NCBI GenBank assembly: GCA_947085035.1
Contig: CAMTUW010000018.1
Location: 62,001 to 126,000, forward strand
DNA length: 64,000 bases
Source of the DNA: CAMTUW01 sp947085035
Lineage (GTDB): Bacteria > Actinomycetota > Coriobacteriia > Anaerosomatales > PHET01
Direction: 5' to 3'
A program made the position numbers and the translations under genes. Below are positions 52,311-61,376 of this stretch, one piece after another. The notes under the pieces were generated by a model. The model had not been told where the DNA came from, did no database searches, and was given only the letters and a program-made list of their open reading frames with translations. The stretch's first letter is position 1. Every line of letters begins with the position of its first letter.

Positions 52311-53320
52311 CAGGTGGAATCCTTTCGTTCGAACACAGGCAAGGACCAGCGTACAACCGCTGCCCCCCACGTGAGTCCGGCGCCGAAACCGACGAGGGCG
52401 ATGAGGTCGCCGGGTGAAAGCCGGCCGTCAGTATACAGGTCGTCCAAGGCCAGAGGTATCGAGGCGGCAGACGTATTGCCGGTGTTCTCGACATTGCAGT
52501 AGACACGGTCATCCTTGATGCCGAGGCGCTCTTCGATCGTCGATATGATCCGTCGGTTCGCTTGGTGAGGAATCAGCCACGCGAGGTCGTCGACCGTGTG
52601 GCCGGATGCCTCAAGCGCCTGCAGAGTGGCTTTGGGAATCACCCGCACGGCGAACTTGAACACCTCGGGCCCGTTCATGCGAATGAAATGCTCCCGAGCC
52701 GCAACGGTCTCAGCGGTGGCCGGACTGCTCGCTCCGCCAGCCGGGACGATGAGATGCTCAGCTCCGCCGCCATCAGCGCCGAGAACGATGGCCTCGACCC
52801 CGGGCTCTGTGCTGACGGACAAGACGACCGCACCGGCACCGTCACCGAAAAGCACGCATGTGGTGCGGTCCTCGAAGTCGACGATCCTCGTCAACGCCTC
52901 AGCCCCTACGACGAGTACGTTATCCGCGCGTCCGGCCTCGATCATGCTGGCACCGTAGTGCAGCGCGTACACGAAGCTCGTGCACGCCGCCATGAGATCG
53001 ACCGCAGGGCACGACAGGCCCAACTTCGCGGCGGTGATCGCTGCAGTTGAGGGCATGGGGTAGTCCGGGCTCGTCGTCCCTACCAGGAGCATGTCGACAT
53101 CTTCGGCACCCAAGCCAGCGCGTTTCATCGCTATAGCCGCAGCTCGCGAAGCGAGGTCTGATGTCGAGTCGGCGGGATCGACCACCCGCCGTTCTCGGAT
53201 ACCGGTCCTCGTGACGATCCACTCGTCAGTCGTCTCGACAATGGACTCGAAGTCAGCGTTCGTCATCACCTTTTGAGGCAAGTACGACCCGACTCCGGAG
53301 ATTTGAGCGTAACGTCTCAT
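52310..53320 (-). CDS. fabH: Beta-ketoacyl-ACP synthase III
   Basis: Starts fatty-acid synthesis by condensing acyl-CoA with malonyl-ACP. The 336-aa protein has the catalytic triad C113 (AACTSF), H252 (IPHQAN) and N282 (NTGNTSAAS). The start overlaps the plsX stop by four bases (ATGA). Substrate preference (straight or branched starter) cannot be read from the sequence. Confidence 0.95.
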   Translation of the reverse strand: MRRYAQISGVGSYLPQKVMTNADFESIVETTDEWIVTRTGIRERRVVDPADSTSDLASRAAAIAMKRAGLGAEDVDMLLVGTTSPDYPMPSTAAITAAKLGLSCPAVDLMAACTSFVYALHYGASMIEAGRADNVLVVGAEALTRIVDFEDRTTCVLFGDGAGAVVLSVSTEPGVEAIVLGADGGGAEHLIVPAGGASSPATAETVAAREHFIRMNGPEVFKFAVRVIPKATLQALEASGHTVDDLAWLIPHQANRRIISTIEERLGIKDDRVYCNVENTGNTSAASIPLALDDLYTDGRLSPGDLIALVGFGAGLTWGAAVVRWSLPVFERKDST

Positions 53321-54315
53321 CCGAGCGACTCCTCGATTCTGGTGGTGAGTCCGGCGCGGACCGCCTGAGCCGAAGTACGGATCGCACTTCGGACGGCGGC
53401 CGCGTTCGAGGATCCGTGGCCGATGATGCAGACTCCCTTGACGCCGAGCAACGGCGCGCCGCCGTACGCATCAGGATCGAGCCGTTGCTTGAGATCGACG
53501 AGCGCAGGCTTGAGAAGGGATGCTGCGGCGGAACGAAGCGGGGTCGAGGTCATCGCCTCTTTGATCTGGCTGAAGAGAACCTTGGTCGTTCCCTCAAGAA
53601 GTTTGAGCGCGACATTTCCGGTGAACCCGTCGGTGACGATGACGTCCACCGTTCCCGTAAGCACATCGCGGCCCTCGATGTTGCCGAGGAACCCCGGAAG
53701 TGCAGACGTCATCAACTGATGGGCGTCCTTCGCCAGCTGGGAACCCTTGGTCGGCTCCTCGCCTATGTTGAGCAGGGCGATTCGGGGGGCGGCGACGTCG
53801 AGGACGGCGGTTGCGTAGGCAGCACCCATTCGCGCGAACTGGAGCAGGTACTCAGGTTTGCAGTCAGCGTTGGCGCCCACGTCCAAGAAGACCACAGGCG
53901 ATCCAGCAGTTGGCAACACCGTTGCGATCGCGGGGCGAATCACGCCCTTGATACGCCCGACAATCAGAGTCGAGGCCGCCATCATCGCTCCCGTGGAGCC
54001 GGCTGAGAAGAACGCGTCGGCCTGTGCATCGCGGATCAGACGACTTCCCACGACTATCGAGGAGTCCTTCTTTGTCCGCACGGCGGTGGCGGGGTTCTCG
54101 TGCATGGTGATGACCTCTGAAGCGAGCACCTTGAGAACTCGGTCGTTATGCGAGCAGGTGAAAGACTCAACGATCTCACGCGGCCCGACGATGGCGACGC
54201 GAAGTCGCTGATCATCCTCCAGTGCGAGTGTTACTCCCGAAAGGATCTCAGAGGGTGCGAAATCGCCGCCAACGATGTCGACGGCGACTGTGGTCGGACG
54301 GCTCTCGGGTATCAA
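53317..54315 (-). CDS. plsX: Phosphate acyltransferase PlsX
   Basis: Converts acyl-ACP to acyl-phosphate, linking fatty-acid synthesis to phospholipids through PlsY. The 332-aa protein has the N-terminal VAVDIVGGDFAPSEIL (usually DAMGGD), FFSAGSTGAMMA, FLDVGANADCKP and DGFTGNVALKLLEG. The start is TTG 54315, six bases after GGAG. The open frame continues upstream into rpmF but without any start that fits the family. Confidence 0.94.
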   Translation of the reverse strand: MIPESRPTTVAVDIVGGDFAPSEILSGVTLALEDDQRLRVAIVGPREIVESFTCSHNDRVLKVLASEVITMHENPATAVRTKKDSSIVVGSRLIRDAQADAFFSAGSTGAMMAASTLIVGRIKGVIRPAIATVLPTAGSPVVFLDVGANADCKPEYLLQFARMGAAYATAVLDVAAPRIALLNIGEEPTKGSQLAKDAHQLMTSALPGFLGNIEGRDVLTGTVDVIVTDGFTGNVALKLLEGTTKVLFSQIKEAMTSTPLRSAAASLLKPALVDLKQRLDPDAYGGAPLLGVKGVCIIGHGSSNAAAVRSAIRTSAQAVRAGLTTRIEESLG

Positions 54316-54359
54316 CCGGGGCTCCGTATCGAAAGTGGGTTGAGTGCGGACGTCGACGT

Positions 54360-54536
54360 CTACTCGACGTCGACGATCTCCTTGCCGTTGTAGTAGCCAC
54401 ACGAACCGCAGACGCGGTGGGGCACCTTCGGCTCGCGGCACTGTGTGCAGACAGACACAGTGGGAACCTCGAGTTTATGGCTGGAGCGGCGTGAATTCGT
54501 ACGGGATCGACCCGTCTTGCGCTTGGGAACTGCCAT
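54360..54536 (-). CDS. rpmF: 50S ribosomal protein L32 (zinc type)
   Basis: 58-aa ribosomal protein with AVPKRKTGRSRTNSRRS at the N-terminus and two CxxC pairs (CTQC, CGSC) that bind zinc. ATG 54536 is the conserved start. It heads the rpmF-plsX-fab unit; rpmF-plsX linkage is widespread and ties ribosome supply to lipid synthesis. A promoter lies about 95 bases upstream. Confidence 0.97.
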   Translation of the reverse strand: MAVPKRKTGRSRTNSRRSSHKLEVPTVSVCTQCREPKVPHRVCGSCGYYNGKEIVDVE

Positions 54537-54629
54537 CGTTTGACTCTCTTCCGTTCGATGCACCGGACTCGGCCGGCGCGCGTTCGCTACTCAGTCGACC
54601 CCTTGACGACCCGGGTCGCACGAGCGGTG

Positions 54630-54658
54630 ATGATACCACGCATGTGCCCGCGTGTGTA
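54630..54658 (-). promoter_or_regulatory. Promoter of rpmF-plsX-fab operon
   Basis: Minus-strand -35 TACACA (54653-54658), 17-base spacer and extended -10 TGG-TATCAT (54630-54635). It lies in the 140-base gap between the DUF177 gene and rpmF, leaving a leader of about 90 bases. No FapR-like operator was recognised. Confidence 0.55.
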
Positions 54659-54676
54659 GACGCGGAAACGTATCCG

Positions 54677-55216
54677 CTACGCGGGAGCCTCCGGGTCGTG
54701 GGGCTCTATCAGGGAGCGGACTGCCGCGAACGGGTGCATGGGGTCGATGTCCGAAGAACAACCGCACTCGGCCTCGTTCAAGTCGGTGCCGCAGCCGGAG
54801 CACAACCCGAGGCACGCATCGTCGTGCAGCGGGGCGAACGGAGCCTCAAGAACCAACGCCGCGTGGATGGCGGGAGCGAGATCGAGGTTCCCTTCCGGGT
54901 CGACCACTTCAGCGTCTTCACCCTCGAAAACGGGTTCGCTGGAGCGAAGAAACAAGGTACCGATCTCGCCAGTCAGAGTGATTTCGAAATCGCACAGGCA
55001 GCGTACACAAGCGGTTGTCGCGTGAGCAACGACGTGTCCGCTCGCAACGATCCCCTCGCCGGCGTTGGTGATGATGACTTCGACCGCGACCGGTTGTCCG
55101 ATGTCGAACACTTCGGAACCGACTTCAAGGCGTTCGATGTCGTAGTGCTTCGACACATCCAGTGATGCGCCGACCTCGCCGAGAATGGTTCTGACATTGA
55201 CGATGAAAGGTTGCAT
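54677..55216 (-). CDS. DUF177 (YceD) family protein
   Basis: 179-aa protein always encoded next to rpmF and implicated in 23S rRNA maturation in other organisms. It contains the family motif ACVRCLCDFEITL in the middle and LGLCSGCGTDLNEAECGC near the end, giving two cysteine groups that could bind zinc. It lies 12 bases after the coiled-coil gene. The function in this organism is inferred from synteny. Confidence 0.88.
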   Translation of the reverse strand: MQPFIVNVRTILGEVGASLDVSKHYDIERLEVGSEVFDIGQPVAVEVIITNAGEGIVASGHVVAHATTACVRCLCDFEITLTGEIGTLFLRSSEPVFEGEDAEVVDPEGNLDLAPAIHAALVLEAPFAPLHDDACLGLCSGCGTDLNEAECGCSSDIDPMHPFAAVRSLIEPHDPEAPA

Positions 55217-55228
55217 GAAGAAGCTGCC

Positions 55229-55690
55229 TTACTGGCGCTGGGAGACCTTGCCTTGGAGGCGATCGCGTCCGCGCTGAACCGCAGTGAGAAGCTTGCCGAG
55301 ATTCACTTCGAGGTTCGCAAGCATCTCATCAGCGTAGTCTTCGGCACCCAGTCGGATCTCGCGCTCCTGCAGACGCGCTTTGTCCATGATGTCGGCCGCC
55401 TGCTGTTCGGCCAACCGAACGATCTCTTGCTCGCTCGCGATGGACTGCGCACGCTCCTGAGCCTCTTCGAGGATGCGATTCGCCTCTTTCTCGGCGTCCT
55501 CGAGCATCTCCTGGCGCTCTTTCACGATCCAACGCGCCTGTTTCAGCTCATCGGGGAACTGGGCGCGCACCTCATCGACAACGTCATAGATCGCGTTGGG
55601 ATCTATCATCTTCTGACCGCCCGTGAGCGGGACGTTGCGTGACGCGTCCACAATCTCCTCGATGCGGTCTATCAGGGCCATGATGTCCAT
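55229..55690 (-). CDS. Coiled-coil protein resembling SepIVA/DivIVA-like division factors
   Basis: 153-aa protein. It has a short N-terminal segment (MDIMALIDRIEEIVDASRNVP) and the phrase MIDPNAIYDVVDEVRAQFPDEL. From about residue 45 onward there is an almost continuous Glu/Arg/Ala-rich coiled coil with no membrane segment. The same position next to the DUF177-rpmF-rnc region is held in mycobacteria by SepIVA, a DivIVA-domain septation factor. GGGAGG lies six bases before the ATG. I infer a cytoplasmic scaffold in growth or division; an F-type ATP synthase b-like label would be misleading. Confidence 0.7.
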   Translation of the reverse strand: MDIMALIDRIEEIVDASRNVPLTGGQKMIDPNAIYDVVDEVRAQFPDELKQARWIVKERQEMLEDAEKEANRILEEAQERAQSIASEQEIVRLAEQQAADIMDKARLQEREIRLGAEDYADEMLANLEVNLGKLLTAVQRGRDRLQGKVSQRQ

Positions 55691-55701
55691 CGGGATCCTC
55701 C

Positions 55702-56193
55702 CTAACGGGCGTTCTTCAGTCTCACTTCGAGCGCTTCTGCGACATGGTCCGGGACAAGTCCCCGGACCGAGCCGCCGTGCCAGGCGATCTCGCGCACAGC
55801 AGACGAACTCAAGTACATGTACTCGGGCACAGCCATTATGAACATGGTCTCGATATCCGAGTCCAACCGCCAGTTCAGGGCGGCCATCTGGAATTCCCGT
55901 TCGAAGTCAGTGACGGCACGTAACCCTTTGACGATCACCGTCGCATCGACTTCGTTGGCGAAATTCACCAATAGCGTATCAAAAGGAAGGACGGATACGT
56001 GAGAGAGATGGGAAACGGCTCCTTGGACAAGCGCAACGCGCGCGTCGACGTCGAACAGCGGACCCCCACCCTTCTCCGGAGAATGCGCGACTCCGACGAT
56101 GAGGTCGTCGAACAGACCGGCGGCACGCTCGATGATATCGAGGTGACCTGAGGTTATCGGGTCGAAAGTTCCTGGAACGACAGCTCGCTTCAC
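55702..56193 (-). CDS. coaD: Phosphopantetheine adenylyltransferase
   Basis: Penultimate step of coenzyme A synthesis. The 163-aa protein has GTFDPITSGHLD at 8-19, with H17 the nucleotidyltransferase histidine, and VIVKGLRAVTDFEREFQM. The GTG start overlaps the rsmD stop by four bases. CoA supply suits the acyl carrier and fatty-acid genes that follow. Confidence 0.96.
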   Translation of the reverse strand: MKRAVVPGTFDPITSGHLDIIERAAGLFDDLIVGVAHSPEKGGGPLFDVDARVALVQGAVSHLSHVSVLPFDTLLVNFANEVDATVIVKGLRAVTDFEREFQMAALNWRLDSDIETMFIMAVPEYMYLSSSAVREIAWHGGSVRGLVPDHVAEALEVRLKNAR

Positions 56194-56768
56194 GAACCAG
56201 CCTCTCTTGTCGAGTATCGGGCGAGGTCGACCCCGATGGTTCCGTATCGCTTAGCCGCGATCGAGTGAAAGTCTCGCGGCCATGTCACGGGTGTGTCAAT
56301 CGAGTGCTCCCACGAAACGAGCGTCCCCTCGCAAACGGCTCCGCATGTAACGAACGAACCGAGCAGGTTTTGCACGCAAGCCGCGTCGAGTGTATACGGA
56401 GGGTCCAGCAGAATCAACGAGTACCCCGTGCCGACACCCCTTGCGGCCAGCGAAAACACATCGCCACTGACGACGCGTGCTCGCGACTCGAGTGCAAGGG
56501 CCGCGAGGTTGGACCTGAGGACCGCCAGTGCACTTGGCGCTAACTCCACGAAAGTGGCCGTCGTCGCGCCGCGGGAGAGCGCCTCGATTCCCAGCGCACC
56601 ACTGCCCGCGAATGCATCGAGGACGTGCATACCATCGAAGCCCTGTGCGAGATGTGACGTCAGCGAGGAGAAGAGCGCCTCGCGCACCCTGTCAGTCGTC
56701 GGGCGCGTACTCTCTCCCTTCGGTGAGACGAGTCTGCGTCCCTTAAGGGTGCCGGCTATGACCCTCAT
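56190..56768 (-). CDS. rsmD: 16S rRNA (guanine(966)-N(2))-methyltransferase
   Basis: Rossmann-fold SAM methyltransferase of 192 aa. It has the N-terminal RVIAGTLKGRRLVSP, the SAM-binding VLDAFAGSGALGIEALSRG, and the catalytic LLDPPYTLD. ATG 56768 overlaps the recG stop by four bases; an upstream ATG at 56789 lies within recG and is less likely. rsmD-coaD is a standard pair. Confidence 0.93.
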   Translation of the reverse strand: MRVIAGTLKGRRLVSPKGESTRPTTDRVREALFSSLTSHLAQGFDGMHVLDAFAGSGALGIEALSRGATTATFVELAPSALAVLRSNLAALALESRARVVSGDVFSLAARGVGTGYSLILLDPPYTLDAACVQNLLGSFVTCGAVCEGTLVSWEHSIDTPVTWPRDFHSIAAKRYGTIGVDLARYSTREAGS

Positions 56769-58876
56769 CCGCTGCTCACCCATTCCCATGCCGACTCGAA
56801 GCGTCGTTTGATCTCCCTGGCGAGAGGTGCGTGCTCTGCGGTAGCCAGATGGGGGTCACTCGCGACGATGTCGAATGCGTCAGCGCGCGCCATCTCGACG
56901 AGATCGAGGTCGGATACCAGGTCGGCGACTCTGAGGTCCGGCAGGCCGTGTTGGCGGTCCCCGAGCAGCTGTCCGGCGCCACGAAGCGCGAGGTCTCGCT
57001 CCGCAAGTTCGAAGCCATCCGTCGTTGCGAGCAGCGCCTCGAGGCGCTCGGTGCCCTCCTTGGCACGGACATCGGAGACGAGCCAGACCTCGCCGGAGTG
57101 CTCCCCTCTCCCCACCCGGCCCCGCAACTGATGGAGCTGCGCAAGTCCGAACCGGTGTGCGTCCTCGATGATCATGACGGTGGCGTTCGCAACGTCGACG
57201 CCCACTTCGATCACCGTGGTCGACACGAGGACATCGATCTCGCCAGCGCGAAAGCGTCGCATGGCCTCTGACTTCTCGGCGGGGCGCATGCGCCCTGTGA
57301 GCAACGCGACCCGGAGGCCGTGGAATACGAGATCGCGAAGTCGCTGTGCTTCCCGAGTCGCGGCTTTGGCCAGGGCGTTGTCCGACTCGTCGACGAGCGC
57401 GCAGACGACATACGCCTGCCGGCCTTGCGCAACGGCGGTGCGTACGGCAGCGTAAGCGCGCTCCGCTTGATGCGGCCTCACTCGATTGGTGGTCACGGCG
57501 GCCGCCGTATTCGGACGGACTCGAAGGTACGAAGTGGCCAGGTCGCCGTAGTGGGTCAGTGCCAGCGAGCGCGGAATCGGCGTGGCGGTCATCACCAGCA
57601 AGTCAACGCCGGTACCCTTGCCACGCAGGCCAAGACGCTGTCCGACGCCGAAGCGGTGCTGCTCATCGACGATCGCGAGTGTGAGTCGACGGAAGTGCAC
57701 ACGCTTCTCGAGCAGAGCATGAGTGCCGAAAACGACAGAGACGCATCCGTCAGAGAGCCCAGCGACGATCTCGTCACGGGAGGAGTTGTTGGTCGACCCC
57801 GTGAGAAGGCGCCAGCTCACACCGGCGGCATCGAGCAACGGACCGACCTTCTCGGCGTACTGTTGGGCGAGGACTTCCGTTGGGGCCATCATGGCCGATT
57901 GCGAACCGGTGTCAGCGGCCGCCACGAGGGCGAATGCGGCGACAAGGGTCTTGCCCGTGCCCACGTCACCGAGCAGGAGACGATTCATGGGTCGTGAACG
58001 CCCCATGTCGGCAAACACTTCGCGAACCGAACGCTCTTGGTCGACCGTGAGTCTCCAGGGCACGGCCGCCTCGAGACGGCGCAGTGAAGGACCGTCGACG
58101 ATGTGTGCGGTGCCGGCCTGCTCGACCGTGAGCGCATGTCGTCGCATGGCCATGTAGAGCTGCAGACCCAAAAGCTCATCGTAGGCGAATCGCCTGCGGG
58201 CTTCGCGAGCGGCCTGCATCGTTTGCGGGAAATGGATGTCTCGGATGGAGGTATGCAGCGGCGGGAGGCCGTGGCGGATCCTGAGCGTCGCCGGGAGGTG
58301 GTCGCAGACATCGAAGTAGTCGTCAACGGCCGCCGCGAGCAGTCTGCGAAGCCACCCTGTCGACAATCCCTCGGTTGTCTGGTGGACCGGCAGGATGCGC
58401 CCCACGGATCGAGGATCGTCTCCCTCACCAGGAAGGTGCTCCACGAATGGGTTCTTGATCTGTTTCAAGCCGAAATCGATCTCGACGCTTCCAGCGAGAG
58501 CGACACGCTCACCTACGCGGAAACGCTGAGCTACCCACGCCTGATTGAACCAGACCCCGACGAGTACCCCGGTGTCGTCCACGATGGCCACCTCGGTGAT
58601 CGTGAGTCGGGGCCGAGGCTTCTTGACGGTGATCTCATGTACGCGTCCGATAACAGTGACATCGCTTCCAGCACGTACGTCACGAAGAAGAGAGACCGAA
58701 CTGAGGTCGAGATACCTGAAGGGATGATGACGCAGCAACCCCTCGACCGTATGTGCGCCGAGGCGTTGAAGCGCAGTTGCGCGCGTCGCATCGACGAAAC
58801 GCCCGGCCACCACCGGGTCGTCCATACGAGCGAGATTGGCTGTACGCGAAACGGTCATGTTGGGTTGGCCGGGCAT
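56765..58876 (-). CDS. recG: ATP-dependent DNA helicase RecG
   Basis: Fork-reversal helicase. The 703-aa protein has an N-terminal wedge/OB domain (about 60-150) and helicase motifs I GDVGTGKT (303-310), Ia APTEVLAQQ and II IVDEQHRFG. Motif III TATPIPRSLALT and motif VI QLRGRVGRGEHSG are also present. The C-terminal RecG-specific segment follows. The ATG at 58876 lacks a strong ribosome site, so starts at 58858 or 58825 are possible. Confidence 0.95.
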   Translation of the reverse strand: MPGQPNMTVSRTANLARMDDPVVAGRFVDATRATALQRLGAHTVEGLLRHHPFRYLDLSSVSLLRDVRAGSDVTVIGRVHEITVKKPRPRLTITEVAIVDDTGVLVGVWFNQAWVAQRFRVGERVALAGSVEIDFGLKQIKNPFVEHLPGEGDDPRSVGRILPVHQTTEGLSTGWLRRLLAAAVDDYFDVCDHLPATLRIRHGLPPLHTSIRDIHFPQTMQAAREARRRFAYDELLGLQLYMAMRRHALTVEQAGTAHIVDGPSLRRLEAAVPWRLTVDQERSVREVFADMGRSRPMNRLLLGDVGTGKTLVAAFALVAAADTGSQSAMMAPTEVLAQQYAEKVGPLLDAAGVSWRLLTGSTNNSSRDEIVAGLSDGCVSVVFGTHALLEKRVHFRRLTLAIVDEQHRFGVGQRLGLRGKGTGVDLLVMTATPIPRSLALTHYGDLATSYLRVRPNTAAAVTTNRVRPHQAERAYAAVRTAVAQGRQAYVVCALVDESDNALAKAATREAQRLRDLVFHGLRVALLTGRMRPAEKSEAMRRFRAGEIDVLVSTTVIEVGVDVANATVMIIEDAHRFGLAQLHQLRGRVGRGEHSGEVWLVSDVRAKEGTERLEALLATTDGFELAERDLALRGAGQLLGDRQHGLPDLRVADLVSDLDLVEMARADAFDIVASDPHLATAEHAPLAREIKRRFESAWEWVSSG

Positions 58877-58887
58877 GCCTGTGCGGA

Positions 58888-59739
58888 CTAAAGCGGGTAA
58901 TAGCCGATGCCAATGGCGCCGGGACCCGCATACGTGCCGATGACCGCACCGACATGGCCGTCCGGCACGAAGTCGACAGTGGCTCCGCTCGCCACGATCT
59001 CGTCGTGAAGCTCCTTGCCGCGGTCTGGAAGACTCGCGTACAGAATCGCAGCTCGGAGCTTACCCTTGGACTCAGAATCAGCAGCGACTTTGGCAACGAT
59101 CTCGGCGATCCCTCGCTTGCGTCCCTTCACCTTCTTGAACGGCTCGATGATGCCTTCGGCGTTCACGGTGAGAACCGGCTTGATGCCCAACACGCTTGCA
59201 GCGAGACCCTGCGCCTTGCCGGCACGACCGCCTTTGACGAGATAATCGAGAGTATCCAAGAGGAAGTAGAAAGTCATGGATGAGGACACCTCTTCGGCGC
59301 GTGCGGCGATAGCCGGACCATCCAGGCCCGCGTCGCGAGCTTCCACGGCAGCGCGAACGACGAGGCCGAGAGCCAAGGTGAGGGTCTTGGTGTCAACGCA
59401 GTAGACGGGCACGGGGCTGTTCTCGGCCGCCATGAGGGCAGATGTCATCGTGCCTGAAAGCGCAGCCGACAGGTGAATGGAGACGATCGAGTCGCAACCC
59501 TGCTCGGCAAGCTCGGTGTAAGTCTCAAGGAAGTTCGCAGGCGACGGCTGGGAGGTCTTGGGAAGTGTGGGTGAGCTGATCAGCTTCTCCATGAAGGCGT
59601 CCGGTTCGAGCTCTACCCAGTCGAGGAACGTCTCCTCGCCGAAGAGCACCTTCAAGGGCACCATCCTGACGTCCAGTCCAGCAAGTACGGTCGGTCCCAA
59701 GTCGCAGGTGCTGTCTGTGACGATTCCTACTCGTGACAT
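58888..59739 (-). CDS. DegV family fatty-acid-binding protein (FakB-like)
   Basis: 283-aa DegV domain protein. FakB proteins hold a fatty acid while FakA phosphorylates it to acyl-phosphate. The N-terminus VGIVTDSTCDLGP, the segment TSQPSPANFLETY and the ligand-pocket part IHLSAALSGTMTSA are typical. It follows fakA by 14 bases, with GGAGG before the ATG, supporting a FakA-FakB pair. The bound lipid type is unknown. Confidence 0.9.
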   Translation of the reverse strand: MSRVGIVTDSTCDLGPTVLAGLDVRMVPLKVLFGEETFLDWVELEPDAFMEKLISSPTLPKTSQPSPANFLETYTELAEQGCDSIVSIHLSAALSGTMTSALMAAENSPVPVYCVDTKTLTLALGLVVRAAVEARDAGLDGPAIAARAEEVSSSMTFYFLLDTLDYLVKGGRAGKAQGLAASVLGIKPVLTVNAEGIIEPFKKVKGRKRGIAEIVAKVAADSESKGKLRAAILYASLPDRGKELHDEIVASGATVDFVPDGHVGAVIGTYAGPGAIGIGYYPL

Positions 59740-59753
59740 CGATCCTCCAGGTG

Positions 59754-61376
59754 CTATTCGGCTGACATGATCACAGGGTAGAGCGGTTGTCCACCGCGAT
59801 GGCTCTCCAGGGCCACAGCGGGCAAACGCCGTCCGATACGTTCTTCGAGCATCGCGAGGTCAGCATCTGAGAGCTGTTCTCCCGCGAGAAGGGTGAGGTT
59901 CTCCGCACCGTCGGCACAGATGAGTACGGCCAATTCCTCAGCGACCTGAACCACATCGCTGCCTATGACCTCGATTTCAGCATCGTCGATGATGCCGATG
60001 ACCTGACCCGAGCGGATGTCTCCGGCCTTGCTCTTCGCGTCTTTGACAGCGGTGGTGACTTCGCCGGTCGTCACATGGCCCGCGGCAACTGTCATCTCGG
60101 CAGTGATCGCCTCGATATCATCATCTTCGTCGTTGTTGGCGAGTAGCGCCGCGAAGGCCTGGGGGACGGATCGTGTCGGCACAACGGTGACCGGTCGATC
60201 AGCCACCGTCGCTGCGGCGTTCGCGGTCATGATGATGTTCTTGTTGTTAGGAAGAAGAATGACTTTCTCGGCGTTGACCTGCGAGATCGCACCAACAAGA
60301 TCGGCCGTGGACGGATTCATGCTCTGGCCACCGCTGACAACGACGTCGACTCCGAGTGAGCGCAGTATCTCAGCGAGACCTTCGCCGGCCGCGACGGCGA
60401 CGAAGCCCAGTGGTTTCGGGGGCGTAGCCGCTTTCAGGGCCCTGAGATCACGATCGCGCTCGGCGGTCTGTCGTCGCATGTTGTTGATGTGAACGTCGGC
60501 AACTTCGCCGATAGCAGTCATGTAGGCAAGCACGGAGCCAGGGTCGTTCGTGTGAACGTGAACCTTGAAGGAGCCGCTCTCCCCTACCACCAGCTCGCTT
60601 CCCCCGACAGACGAGACGAAGTCGTGAACCACCTCGACGTCTATCGACTCTCCGAAAAGGAGGAACTCGGTGCAGTACAGGTACTCGTCGTCGTTCCAAT
60701 CATCCACCGCCTCGATTCCCAGCACCCCGCCGGTTGAGATCGAGACATCTGCGACCGTCACCGAGCGGCCCAAGGCAGCAGCCGTGAATCCTTCGACAAG
60801 AATCGCGAGACCGAATCCACCAGCGTCGACGACTCCGTTCTCCTTGAGAACCGCGAGGAGGTCCGGTGTGCGCTTCACCGATTCCACTGTCGCCGCGTCT
60901 ATGTGCTCGAGAGTGGCTTCCAATCCGATACCGGAAGCGGCCACCTCGGCGGCAGCGGTCGCGGCGTCCTTCACCACCGTGAGCATGGTTCCCTCCACGG
61001 GCTTTCGCACCGCCTGATACGCGACCTGTGTGGCACGGGCGAGTCCGCGACTGACGGTCGGGGCGTCGAAATGCTCCGCATCAGCTATCCCCTCGCAGAG
61101 TCCGCGCAGAATCTGGGAGAGGATCACACCCGAATTGCCGCGCGCGCCCATGAGGGATCCGTGTGTGATGGCGTGACAGACGTCGGCCAACAGCGCATCC
61201 TCGGGAAGTTTGGCCAACTCAGTGAGGACGGTGTCCATCGTCAGGGACATGTTCGTGCCGGTATCTCCATCAGGTACCGGAAACACGTTGAGTCGATTGA
61301 CCTCTTCAACACGGGCTTTGAGCGCTGCCGCCGCCGAGGCGATCAAGTCGCAAGCGGGGGGAAGGGAGTCCGACAT
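59754..61376 (-). CDS. fakA: Fatty acid kinase catalytic subunit (DAK2/DegV-type) FakA
   Basis: 540-aa protein with an N-terminal DhaL-like ATP-binding domain: NVFPVPDGDTGTNM holds the Mg-ATP-binding aspartates, and GSLMGARGNSGVILSQILRG follows. The middle and C-terminal domains match FakA. It phosphorylates exogenous fatty acids presented by DegV/FakB for use by PlsY, complementing PlsX encoded downstream. ATG 61376 overlaps the asp23 stop (TGATG); GTG 61379 is the alternative start. Confidence 0.91.
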   Translation of the reverse strand: MSDSLPPACDLIASAAAALKARVEEVNRLNVFPVPDGDTGTNMSLTMDTVLTELAKLPEDALLADVCHAITHGSLMGARGNSGVILSQILRGLCEGIADAEHFDAPTVSRGLARATQVAYQAVRKPVEGTMLTVVKDAATAAAEVAASGIGLEATLEHIDAATVESVKRTPDLLAVLKENGVVDAGGFGLAILVEGFTAAALGRSVTVADVSISTGGVLGIEAVDDWNDDEYLYCTEFLLFGESIDVEVVHDFVSSVGGSELVVGESGSFKVHVHTNDPGSVLAYMTAIGEVADVHINNMRRQTAERDRDLRALKAATPPKPLGFVAVAAGEGLAEILRSLGVDVVVSGGQSMNPSTADLVGAISQVNAEKVILLPNNKNIIMTANAAATVADRPVTVVPTRSVPQAFAALLANNDEDDDIEAITAEMTVAAGHVTTGEVTTAVKDAKSKAGDIRSGQVIGIIDDAEIEVIGSDVVQVAEELAVLICADGAENLTLLAGEQLSDADLAMLEERIGRRLPAVALESHRGGQPLYPVIMSAE

